Shown: positions 1 through 5,624, numbered from the stretch's first letter. The stretch: 7,175 bases of DNA from an uncultured Alphaproteobacteria bacterium (GCA_937903315.1 CALCZO010000021.1:1-7175); one strand, 5' to 3'. The notes: generated by a model from the letters alone, not told the origin. Translations and numbers: made by a program.

Positions 1-201
1 CAGCGCATAGGTCACCGAGAATTCCGCCTTGCGATCCACCGTCAGCGTACAGGGGGTGATGCAGGTGTGGTTGAGCGAGGTCCTGACCTCGGCTCCCGCC
101 GGTTCGGATGTGATCTGGATCTGGTTGGTCGTGCCGCGCGTCACGGTTGCACAGCCGGCCACCGCGAGCGCGATCGCCGTCAAGCCGATAAACGTCTTCA
201 T
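1..201 (-). CDS. Small PEGA-like lipoprotein, 5' part only (runs off the left edge)
   Basis: The first 67 codons are present, and the 3' end lies outside the window. The protein opens with MKTFIGLTAIALAVAGCATV: a positive N-terminus, a hydrophobic stretch and a lipobox (AVAGC), with Cys17 as the lipidation site. It is therefore expected to be anchored in the periplasmic face of a membrane, most likely the outer membrane because residue 18 is Ala rather than Asp. After the Cys comes a beta-rich stretch with ITSEPAGAEV and a TPC-x-LTV pattern, typical of PEGA-like surface-layer repeats found in many small proteobacterial lipoproteins; Cys48 and Cys51 form a CxxC-like pair. The ATG at 201 is preceded by GGAG (209-212) at 7-nt spacing. 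It follows leuA on the same strand after two hairpins, so it probably has its own transcript or depends on read-through. The exact function is unknown. Confidence 0.8.
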   Translation of the reverse strand, partial: MKTFIGLTAIALAVAGCATVTRGTTNQIQITSEPAGAEVRTSLNHTCITPCTLTVDRKAEFSVTYAL

Positions 202-245
202 GGAAAAACTCCGCCCCGAGAACTGATGACCATTTCTGGCAAAGC

Positions 246-275
246 ATGCCGCTGCCAGCAAGCGGGCAGCGGCAT
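246..275 (-). terminator. Second hairpin downstream of leuA, 11-bp perfect stem
   Basis: Positions 246-256 are the exact reverse complement of 265-275, with an 8-nt loop. In the minus-strand RNA the stem is followed by GCTTTGCC, which has only three T residues in a row. It lies about 40 nt beyond leuA's stop and 45 nt upstream of the lipoprotein start. It could be a backup terminator for leuA or a 5'-UTR structure of the lipoprotein mRNA. The structure is clear from the sequence; its role is inferred. Confidence 0.5.
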
Positions 276-289
276 CTCGGGCAAGTTGT

Positions 290-310
290 AAACAGGCGCC
301 GCAGCGCCTG
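290..310 (-). terminator. Probable intrinsic terminator of leuA
   Basis: CAGGCGC (293-299) pairs perfectly with GCGCCTG (304-310) around a 4-nt loop. In the minus-strand RNA the 7-bp GC stem is followed directly by TTTA, a short U-tract (290-292). It starts 5 nt after the leuA stop codon, the usual place for an intrinsic terminator. The short U-run suggests incomplete termination, which would fit the second hairpin just beyond. Confidence 0.6.
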
Positions 311-315
311 CCGGC

Positions 316-1875
316 TTAAAGGCTCACATGCTGGGCGTGGAAGCCCTGCGCCTTCTCCGCCGTCATCTTGTTGAGTGCGACGATATAGGCCTTGGCGGAC
401 GCAACCAGCGTATCGGGATCGGACGACTTGCCGGTCACCAGACGGCCGCTCTTGCCGTCTTCCAGCCGCACCGAGACTTCCGCCTGCGCGTCGGTGCCCT
501 CGGTGACGGCATGGACCTGATACAGCGCCAGCTTGGCGGAATGCGGCATCAGCGCATGGATGGCGTTGAACGTGGCATCCACCGGGCCATTGCCGGTTGC
601 CTGCACGGTCTTGTGCTGGCCGTCGATATCCAGCGTCAGGGTTGCAGACTGCGGCCCCATCGTGCCGGCAATCACCGTCAGCGCGACGACCTTGACGCGG
701 TCCTGCGCAGTGGCAATGCCATCATCGACCAGCGCCTCGATATCCTCGTCGTAGATGTGCTTCTTGCGATCGGACAGCGCCTTGAACCGGACGAACGCAT
801 CTTCCATCTGGTTGTCGGCCAGTTCGTAGCCGAGCTGTTTCAGCTTGTCCTTGAACGCCGCGCGGCCCGAATGCTTGCCCATCACCAGCGAGGTCTTCGA
901 CACGCCGACCGATTCCGGCGTCATGATCTCATAGGTCTGGGTATGCTTCAGCATCCCGTCCTGATGGATGCCGCTTTCATGCGCGAAGGCATTCCGGCCG
1001 ACGATCGCCTTGTTGTACTGCACCGGGAACGAGGTCGCCGCCGCCACCAGCTTGGAAGCGCGGTTGAGCATCGTCGTCTCGATTCCGGTAGCATAGGGCA
1101 GCGCGTCGCCGCGTGTCTTGATCGCCATCACGATCTCTTCGAGCGCCGCATTGCCGGCCCGCTCGCCGATGCCGTTGATGGTGCATTCGATCTGGCGCGC
1201 CCCGCCCTTCACGCCGGCCAGAGAATTGGCCACCGCCATGCCCAGATCATTGTGGCAATGGACCGAGAAGATCGCCTTGTCGGAATTGGGCACCCGGTTC
1301 CTGACGGTCTGGAACAGCGTCATGTATTCCTCGGGCGTGGTGTAGCCCACGGTATCGGGAATATTGATGGTCGTCGCCCCGGCCCTGATCGCCGCCTCGA
1401 CGCAGCGGCAGAGGAAATCGATCTCGGTGCGGGTCCCATCCTCGGCGGACCATTCGACATCGTCGACATGGTTGCGGGCGCGCGACACCGAATTGATCAC
1501 CAGTTGCAGCACCTCGTCCGGCTCCTTCTGGAGCTTCCATTTCATATGGACCGGCGAGGTCGAGATGAAGGTGTGGATCCGGCCACGGCGTGCCTGTTTC
1601 ACCGCTTCTCCGGCGCGGTCGATGTCCTTCTGCCCGGCGCGCGCCAGGCCGGCGACGGTGGCATTCCTGATCCGCCTGGAAATGGCGGAAACCGCCTCGA
1701 AATCGCCGTCCGACGCGATCGGGAAGCCGGCCTCGATGATGTCGACGCCCAGTTCGTCGAGCAGATCGGCAACCTCCAGCTTTTCCTCGAAGGTCATGGT
1801 CGCGCCGGGGCATTGTTCGCCATCGCGCAAGGTGGTGTCGAAAATCAGGACACGGTCGGTTGAAGTGCTGGACAT
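316..1875 (-). CDS. leuA: 2-isopropylmalate synthase
   Basis: This cytoplasmic enzyme condenses acetyl-CoA with 2-oxoisovalerate to give 2-isopropylmalate, the committed step of leucine synthesis (EC 2.3.3.13). The 519 residues match the usual length of bacterial LeuA. The N-terminal TIM barrel carries the DRE-family signature DTTLRDGEQ at 13-21, with metal ligand Asp13, and HCHNDLG at 206-212 supplies the metal-binding histidines. GIGERAGNA at 235-243 is a second family motif. The C-terminal third (about 390-519), with GNGPVDA at 428-434, is the allosteric domain that binds leucine for feedback inhibition. The ATG at 1875 places the catalytic motif at the normal distance from the N-terminus, although the ribosome site (GAGAAAG) is weak. 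A leucine-rich leader peptide and paired RNA segments lie upstream, so control by leucine supply is likely in addition to feedback inhibition. The gene appears intact. Confidence 0.97.
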   Translation of the reverse strand: MSSTSTDRVLIFDTTLRDGEQCPGATMTFEEKLEVADLLDELGVDIIEAGFPIASDGDFEAVSAISRRIRNATVAGLARAGQKDIDRAGEAVKQARRGRIHTFISTSPVHMKWKLQKEPDEVLQLVINSVSRARNHVDDVEWSAEDGTRTEIDFLCRCVEAAIRAGATTINIPDTVGYTTPEEYMTLFQTVRNRVPNSDKAIFSVHCHNDLGMAVANSLAGVKGGARQIECTINGIGERAGNAALEEIVMAIKTRGDALPYATGIETTMLNRASKLVAAATSFPVQYNKAIVGRNAFAHESGIHQDGMLKHTQTYEIMTPESVGVSKTSLVMGKHSGRAAFKDKLKQLGYELADNQMEDAFVRFKALSDRKKHIYDEDIEALVDDGIATAQDRVKVVALTVIAGTMGPQSATLTLDIDGQHKTVQATGNGPVDATFNAIHALMPHSAKLALYQVHAVTEGTDAQAEVSVRLEDGKSGRLVTGKSSDPDTLVASAKAYIVALNKMTAEKAQGFHAQHVSL

Positions 1876-1999
1876 CGGCTGGTCTTTCTCTGGCTCGCCG
1901 GGCGGATCGCCTCGGGCATGGAGCGCAACGGAGGGAGCAGGCAGGTGGGTCGGCTCATCCCCTGAAGGCCCAGGCGCATGCCCGGACGGCCCTCAGGGG
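1876..1999 (-). promoter_or_regulatory. Structured leuA leader RNA (putative leucine attenuator)
   Basis: Between the leader peptide's leucine run and leuA, the minus-strand RNA can form a 12-bp stem: 1999-1988 pairs with 1970-1959 with one G-U pair and no mismatch, around a 17-nt loop. The 5' arm includes the leader's stop codon, so a ribosome finishing or stalling on the leader would open it. Within the loop, 1984-1977 (CGGGCATG) is perfectly complementary to 1920-1913 (CATGCCCG) nearer leuA, giving a second pairing that may compete with the first or join it as a pseudoknot. A small GGCG/CGCC hairpin sits at 1901-1911. I see no U-tract after any of these stems, so a classic intrinsic terminator is not evident; Rho-dependent or translational control is possible. 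The pairings are seen directly; the regulation is inferred. Confidence 0.6.
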
Positions 2000-2085
2000 C
2001 GGATAAGGAGAAGAAGGCCAAGCAGCGAGAGCGACCGGCGCGGGCCGGTCGTCGTCATCGCAAATTGGGCGGTCGCAGCCGTCAC
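1993..2085 (-). CDS. Leucine-rich leader peptide upstream of leuA
   Basis: This short ORF ends 117 nt before leuA and contains the run LSLLGLLLL, seven Leu codons within nine codons (2031-2005), followed by IRP and TGA. Four of the seven are CTT, while CTG and CTC dominate in the stretches of leuA that I read codon by codon. Concentrated codons for the end product just upstream of a biosynthetic gene are the hallmark of ribosome-mediated attenuation, where low charged tRNA-Leu stalls the ribosome and changes the RNA fold. Two starts are possible in the same frame. GTG at 2085 (30 aa) has AGGAG at 2096-2100 with a 10-nt spacer, whereas ATG at 2058 (21 aa) has no visible ribosome site; I prefer the GTG. 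The peptide itself is probably of no use to the cell. It was identified from content, position and the hairpin overlapping its stop codon. Confidence 0.7.
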   Translation of the reverse strand: MTAATAQFAMTTTGPRRSLSLLGLLLLIRP

Positions 2086-2113
2086 GGGCGCGCATCTCCT
2101 GTTTGATGCGTCA

Positions 2114-2143
2114 TGGATAACCTGAACCGGGCGTGGTGCGCAA
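2114..2143 (-). promoter_or_regulatory. Weak candidate promoter for the leader-leuA transcript
   Basis: On the minus strand TTGCGC (2143-2138) and TATCCA (2119-2114) are 18 nt apart, each matching the housekeeping consensus at three of six positions. This would start transcription just upstream of the leader's AGGAG. No terminator is visible after the GST gene, whose stop is at 2162, so read-through from there is also possible. The call rests mainly on position. Confidence 0.25.
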
Positions 2144-2161
2144 GGGTCTGACGATGCGGCG

Positions 2162-2818
2162 TCACGCAAGTTCGGCCGCCCGCTCCTCCCACATCCGGCG
2201 AAAGGCCGGCCGCTCGCGGCAGGCATCCAGCCAGCGCTTGATGTTGGGATTGAGCGCAAACAGGCGCGGCGCAGGGCTCGCATAGCGGATCACCTCGGCC
2301 ACATTGAGATCGGCCACGGTAAACCGGTCGCCGACCAGCCAGCCGGTCTTCTCAAGCGCCGCATCGAGCACAGGCAGCTTGTCGCGCAGGATGCCCTCGG
2401 CGTTATCGGCGGCCACGCTGTCGCGCTCCTCCTCCGGCTTGAGCGCGCGATTGAACAGAACGTCGAGTGCGTGCCGTTCGATCTCGGTCGCAGCCCAGAA
2501 GGTCCACTGCATCGCCTGCCCCTCCTCCGCCACGCTGGCCGGCGCAACCGGCCCGCCATGCTTGCGGGCCAGATAGAGCGTGATCGCCATCGATTCGGTC
2601 AGGACCAGCCCGTCATCGTCGATCGCCGGAATCAGCCCGGCAGGATTGACCCGGATGAACTCCGGCGAGCGCGTGTTGATGACCGGAACGCCAGGTGGCC
2701 GTGTGGCAAGCCGATAGGCCTGCACGACTTTCTTCTGTTCGAATGGCACACCCAGTTCGTAGCAAAGCCAGATCACCCGCGACGCGCGCGAATTGTGAAC
2801 ACCATAGACTGTGAGCAT
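2162..2818 (-). CDS. Glutathione S-transferase family protein
   Basis: This is a cytosolic GST-like protein of 218 aa, normal for the family. Numbering from the upstream Met, the thioredoxin-like N-terminal domain holds a YGVHNSRASRV active-site loop (6-16) with possible catalytic Ser11 or Ser14. It also has NPAGLIPAI with the conserved cis-Pro65, and TESMAI (75-80), whose Glu-Ser pair normally binds the gamma-glutamyl part of glutathione. The all-helical C-terminal domain includes FTVADLNVAE (167-176), matching the conserved N-capping box with Asp171. Two ATGs are adjacent (2821 and 2818); AGGAG sits 4 nt from the first and 7 nt from the second, so I favour the second. A weak promoter (TTGCCG, 17 nt, TCAGAT; 2867-2839) lies in the divergent region. 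Substrate and subclass cannot be read from the sequence; members range from detoxification to roles unrelated to conjugation. Confidence 0.9.
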   Translation of the reverse strand: MLTVYGVHNSRASRVIWLCYELGVPFEQKKVVQAYRLATRPPGVPVINTRSPEFIRVNPAGLIPAIDDDGLVLTESMAITLYLARKHGGPVAPASVAEEGQAMQWTFWAATEIERHALDVLFNRALKPEEERDSVAADNAEGILRDKLPVLDAALEKTGWLVGDRFTVADLNVAEVIRYASPAPRLFALNPNIKRWLDACRERPAFRRMWEERAAELA

Positions 2819-2886
2819 CATCGTTCTCCTGTGCGGCGATCTGACACCGGAACGCGGCAGGCGGCAAGGCAGTTGCAGACAGCCGA

Positions 2887-2915
2887 TTGACCCGAAGGCG
2901 GGAATCCTCGATTCT
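2887..2915 (+). promoter_or_regulatory. Candidate promoter of the small lipoprotein gene
   Basis: TTGACC (2887-2892, five of six consensus bases) is followed after 17 nt by GATTCT (2910-2915, three of six). It lies 30 nt upstream of the lipoprotein start in the divergent intergenic region. An inverted repeat GAATC-CTC-GATTC (2902-2914) overlaps the -10 box and might be an operator or chance. The -35 and spacing are good and the -10 is weak. Confidence 0.4.
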
Positions 2916-2945
2916 GATTGCCTCGCTTGCTAAAGGGGATGGCCC

Positions 2946-3293
2946 ATGCGCCGGTCTGTGTTTCGTCTTGCCGTTGTCGCCTTGCCGCTGGCGCTCGCCG
3001 CCTGCAACCAGACCAGCAAGACGGAGGAGGCGCCCGCACCGGCCAGCGCGCCGTCACCTGTTGGTCCCGCAGGGTTCAAGTTGCCCGAAGGCTCGGGCTG
3101 CAAGGGCGCGGTCGAGAAATTCCGCGCGCAGATGAAATACGACCTCGAAACCGGGCATACGACCAAATCGGTGTTCGAGACGGTCAACAGGGACATCGAT
3201 GCCGCCGCCGGCCAGTGCGCCGCCGGGCAGGATGGCGCGGCACAGGCCGCCATCCGGGCCTCGCGCTCGCGGCATGGCTATCCGGCGGGGTGA
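2946..3293 (+). CDS. Small hypothetical lipoprotein with a two-cysteine domain
   Basis: The product has 115 residues. The N-terminus (MRRSVFRLAVV, then a hydrophobic run) ends in the lipobox LAAC with Cys20; Asn21 follows, so outer-membrane sorting is expected. A low-complexity Ala/Pro linker (about 24-42) leads to a compact domain from about 43 to 115. That domain has Cys52 and Cys91, spaced so that they could form a periplasmic disulfide, and a mostly helical, charged stretch with EKFRAQMKYDLETG (57-70). I do not recognise a named domain; small lipoproteins of this layout are common unannotated genes in Hyphomicrobiales. The ATG at 2946 has AAAGGGGA just upstream at about 7-nt spacing, and a promoter candidate lies at 2887-2915. 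The gene diverges from the GST gene and converges on the NUDIX gene, so it is probably transcribed alone. Confidence 0.82.
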   Translation: MRRSVFRLAVVALPLALAACNQTSKTEEAPAPASAPSPVGPAGFKLPEGSGCKGAVEKFRAQMKYDLETGHTTKSVFETVNRDIDAAAGQCAAGQDGAAQAAIRASRSRHGYPAG

Positions 3294-3310
3294 GACGCGG
3301 CGGCGCAACG

Positions 3311-3336
3311 CCCCGAGCCCCTGCGAGGGGCCGGGG
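3311..3336. terminator. Strong GC hairpin between convergent genes
   Basis: CCCCG-A-GCCCC (3311-3321) pairs with GGGGC-CGGGG (3327-3336): ten base pairs with one bulged A around a 5-nt loop. It lies 18 nt after the lipoprotein stop and 20 nt after the NUDIX stop, almost midway between the two converging genes. Neither strand shows a U-tract after the stem, so it may act as a 3'-end stabiliser or a Rho-assisted terminator rather than a textbook intrinsic one. Confidence 0.5.
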
Positions 3337-3355
3337 AGCGGTGCCAGCACCCCTG

Positions 3356-4060
3356 TCACCCGCGCGCGAATTCCCGTTCCATGTAGCGCGCCATATAGGC
3401 CGGCATGCGCGGATCGGCCGCGTCAAATCCCGGCCGGATGATGACGATGTCGCTCAGTTCGTCTTCATGCAGGGCCTTCATGCGGTCCAGCATGAGCCGG
3501 CGCGCCTCATCCGCCGGCAGATCGATCGTGACCCGGCGCATGAACGCCGCGCGGCGGTCGAACAGCAGGCAGGTCCAACCGTCGGCGATGGTGACATCGC
3601 CCGGGGCAAGCCCGGTTTCCTCGCACATCTCGCGGATGACGCTGGCACCGAGATCAAGCCGCCCGTCGGTGACATCACCAAGATCGGGCGTGCCAGCCGC
3701 GAAATAGATCATCCCGGCATTGGCAGTGTCCGGTCCCATCTCGCCAAGCAGGAACGCCCCGTCCGCCGCGCGCAGCGCCGCCATGCCGAACCCGTTGCGG
3801 ACATCGCGCATCGGATGTTCCAGCCGGAGATAGCCGAGGAAGTGCTTGTATTCGGCTGTCGAATAGCCGGCGCGGAACACCCGGCCCTCGATGATCCCGC
3901 GATGCTGGACCAGCACCGTGCCGTTGAAGAAGCCCGGGCGGCCTGCCGCTGTCTGCTCCCAATAGGCCTCGATCGCATCGTGGTGGGCGACAGGAAATGC
4001 CCAGTCATACGGTTCGACCACCGCATCGACGGCATCGAGATCGTGGATGGTGATGGTCAT
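3356..4060 (-). CDS. NUDIX hydrolase
   Basis: The family splits nucleoside diphosphates linked to another group, using Mg2+ or Mn2+ held by the Nudix box; substrates vary widely and cannot be told here. The 234-residue product has REMCEETGL at 143-151, an exact match to the core REUxEExGU. The upstream part of the box is unusual: counting back from Arg143, Leu135 lies where the first conserved Glu is expected, with Asp136 next to it. The catalytic helix glutamates remain, so activity is plausible. The N-terminal half (about 45-120, with FFNGTVLV and IYFAAGTPD) forms the start of the Nudix fold with a longer N-terminal extension than minimal NUDIX proteins. The ATG overlaps the phzF-like stop as ATGA. 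A candidate ribosome site AAGGGGG (4076-4070) lies inside a small GAAGG/CCTTC hairpin (4065-4077), which upstream translation would melt. Confidence 0.9.
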   Translation of the reverse strand: MTITIHDLDAVDAVVEPYDWAFPVAHHDAIEAYWEQTAAGRPGFFNGTVLVQHRGIIEGRVFRAGYSTAEYKHFLGYLRLEHPMRDVRNGFGMAALRAADGAFLLGEMGPDTANAGMIYFAAGTPDLGDVTDGRLDLGASVIREMCEETGLAPGDVTIADGWTCLLFDRRAAFMRRVTIDLPADEARRLMLDRMKALHEDELSDIVIIRPGFDAADPRMPAYMARYMEREFARG

Positions 4061-4974
4061 GCCAGAAGGCCCCCTTCGCTGACCGGAACCGCCGCCCCGC
4101 CGATGCGGGTGCCGGTCAGCACGCCGGCGGTCACCTCGATATCAAGCACGATCTGCGAGGGCCGGCCCATTTCGTAACCCTGCTCGATCACCAGTTGATG
4201 CGTGCCGCTCGGCGGCTTTTCGAAGGCGGCGGCAACGCCTGCAAACGCAGCGGCGGCGGACCCCGTCGCCGGATCCTCGCTGATTCCGAGCTTGGGCGCG
4301 AACATCCGCGCATGGATGTGATGGGCCGGATCGACCGTCTCCTGAGCGTAGAGATAGGCCGCGCCGCGCCCCGTGGCGGCGAACGCCCGGTCCCAGGCCG
4401 AAGCATCGGCAACCCGCACCCGGCCGACGGCATCGAGGCTGCGCAGCGGCACCATCGCGAACGGGACACCGGCCGACCAGCAGCTCGGAGCATGCGCGCC
4501 GAAACCGATGTCGAGCGGATCAATGCCGAGGGCTGCGGCAATCTCACTGACATCGGCAGCCCATGCCACGCGCTCGGACAGCCGCGGCACGGCAAAGACG
4601 CCGCGCATCGCCCGGCCCGGCCGGGCCGTGACCTCGACCTTGACCACACCGAGGGCCTGCTCGAGTGCGATGACGACACCGCCCGGTTGGGACGCCATGC
4701 CGCCGGCATTCAATCTTGCCAGCAGCACCGCTGTCCCCACCGTCGGATGGCCGGCGAACGGCAGCTCGCCGCCGGGGGTGAAAATCCGCATCGCGGCGGA
4801 ATTGACCGGATCCTTCGGCGGGGCGACAAACACTGTTTCCGACAGGTTGAACTCGCGCGTGATGGCCAGCATCGCCGCATGGTCCAGCCCCTCGGCATCC
4901 AGCACCACCGCCAGCGGATTTCCGGCCAGTGGCTGTTCTGTGAACACATCCAGCGTGTGAAAGCGCCGCTTCAT
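4057..4974 (-). CDS. PhzF family isomerase-like protein
   Basis: This is a cytoplasmic enzyme-like protein with the diaminopimelate-epimerase fold. PhzF of pseudomonads isomerises a phenazine precursor, but most members in other bacteria have unknown substrates, and no other phenazine gene is present here. With ATG 4974 the product is 305 aa, close to the family norm. Visible family motifs are RFHTLDVFTEQPLAGNPLAV near the start, NLSETVF with the expected catalytic Glu46, GGELPFAGHPTVGTA (68-82), and EDPATGSA (233-240) in the second half, so both lobes are intact. Other in-frame starts are ATG 4986 and GTG 5001. I chose 4974 because GGGA lies 6 nt before it and the family usually begins right at this motif. 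The stop codon overlaps the NUDIX start by four bases, so the two form a translationally coupled operon and may act on related metabolites. Confidence 0.93.
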   Translation of the reverse strand: MKRRFHTLDVFTEQPLAGNPLAVVLDAEGLDHAAMLAITREFNLSETVFVAPPKDPVNSAAMRIFTPGGELPFAGHPTVGTAVLLARLNAGGMASQPGGVVIALEQALGVVKVEVTARPGRAMRGVFAVPRLSERVAWAADVSEIAAALGIDPLDIGFGAHAPSCWSAGVPFAMVPLRSLDAVGRVRVADASAWDRAFAATGRGAAYLYAQETVDPAHHIHARMFAPKLGISEDPATGSAAAAFAGVAAAFEKPPSGTHQLVIEQGYEMGRPSQIVLDIEVTAGVLTGTRIGGAAVPVSEGGLLA

Positions 4975-5116
4975 CGCCCATCCCATGCTCTGAACAATCA
5001 CGCAGCGTTGTGGCCGCTGCGGAAGATGTGCGCAACCTGAATATTTCCCGAACGCACCGTTGCGAGGCTGTTCACAGACGTCACGATACTTGCAACAGTG
5101 GAGATGGGAAACGATC

Positions 5117-5212
5117 GGATCGGGGGCGATCCTTGACCGGATTTCTCAGGTGTTTGACCATCCCAGCCCGACGTTCGCGCCCTGCCCGGCGCACGTCGTT
5201 TCATTCCGGGCA
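5117..5212 (+). promoter_or_regulatory. Candidate promoter and 5'-UTR hairpin of the helix-hairpin-helix gene
   Basis: The 236-nt gap between the two divergent starts (4974 side and 5238) contains no gene that I can support. TTGACC (5133-5138) with GACCAT 17 nt later (5156-5161) is a possible promoter; the -35 is good and the -10 poor. Just upstream lies the inverted repeat GGATCG-GGGG-CGATCC (5117-5132), a possible operator. Downstream, TGCCCGG (5183-5189) pairs with CCGGGCA (5206-5212), giving a 7-bp hairpin in the leader, about 9 nt before the AAGGGGAG ribosome site. No clear promoter was found for the divergent PhzF-like gene. Confidence 0.3.
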
Positions 5213-5237
5213 ATACACTCAAGGGGAGTGTTTTTCC

Positions 5238-5624
5238 ATGACCATCAAGACCACGGTCTTTGCTCTTGCCTTCGCGCTGACCGCCGGCGCGGCTCTCGCC
5301 CAGACGACGCAGCAGCCTGCCCGTCCGGCGACGCCCGCCGCACCGACCCAGCCAGCCCGGCCCGCAACTCCGGCTGCCCCTGCCGCTCAGGCGCCCGCCA
5401 AGGCCGCGCCGGCTGCCGCCCAGCCGGCCGCCCGCCAGGGCACGCTTGTCAACCTCAACACCGCCCCGGCGGCCGAACTCGACAAGCTGCCGCAGATCGG
5501 CGAGAAGCGCGCCGCCGACATCATCGCCAAGCGTCCCTACAAGGACTGGGCCGATTTCGTCGCCAAGAACGTCGTCCCCTCGAACGCCGAAGCCGCGATC
5601 AAGGACCTCGTCCGCTTCCGCTGA
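5238..5624 (+). CDS. Secreted helix-hairpin-helix (ComEA-like) protein
   Basis: The 128-residue product starts with a Sec signal peptide (MTIKTTVFALAFALTAGAALA, residues 1-21), with likely cleavage after ALA before Gln22. An Ala/Pro/Gln-rich, presumably disordered linker follows (22-67) and contains a tandem duplication. The C-terminal domain (about 68-128) is a double helix-hairpin-helix of the ComEA type: VNLNTA at 71-76, LPQIGEKRA at 84-92, then the second half through YKDWADF and the final helix. Such domains bind DNA backbone non-specifically; in competent bacteria ComEA binds incoming DNA in the periplasm, but small stand-alone forms are widespread without a proven role. No other competence gene is nearby. 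The ATG at 5238 has AAGGGGAG (5221-5228) at 9-nt spacing and begins the signal peptide directly. Transcription ends at the terminator at 5655-5685. Confidence 0.9.
   Translation: MTIKTTVFALAFALTAGAALAQTTQQPARPATPAAPTQPARPATPAAPAAQAPAKAAPAAAQPAARQGTLVNLNTAPAAELDKLPQIGEKRAADIIAKRPYKDWADFVAKNVVPSNAEAAIKDLVRFR
5313..5384 (+). repeat. Two tandem 36-nt units encoding a Pro/Ala linker
   Basis: Residues 26-36 and 38-48 of the helix-hairpin-helix protein are both QPARPATPAAP, followed by Thr37 in the first copy and Ala49 in the second. The amino acids are identical at 11 of 12 positions, but 9 of those 11 matching codons differ, all at the third base. The repeat is therefore strong in protein and much weaker in DNA. 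Confidence 0.75.

Noticed and set aside
67..291. Plus-strand ORFs over the left-edge lipoprotein gene
   Set aside because: They are antisense to a protein with a clear lipobox and ribosome site, and have no domain of their own.
328..1863. Plus-strand ORF of 511 codons opposite leuA
   Set aside because: It lies entirely antisense to an intact leuA, its translation is rich in Arg, His and Asp with no domain, and long antisense ORFs are expected in GC-rich genes.
2918..4177. Plus-strand ORF of 419 codons across the lipoprotein and NUDIX genes
   Set aside because: It overlaps two better-supported genes in other frames, shows no family motif and has low-complexity Arg-rich composition.
4195..5040. 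Plus-strand ORF opposite the PhzF-like gene
   Set aside because: Antisense to clear PhzF motifs, with no recognisable domain or ribosome site.
5010..5237. N-terminal extension of the helix-hairpin-helix protein to a start at 5010
   Set aside because: It would bury the signal peptide and the AAGGGGAG ribosome site inside the gene, and the extra residues look like untranslated sequence.
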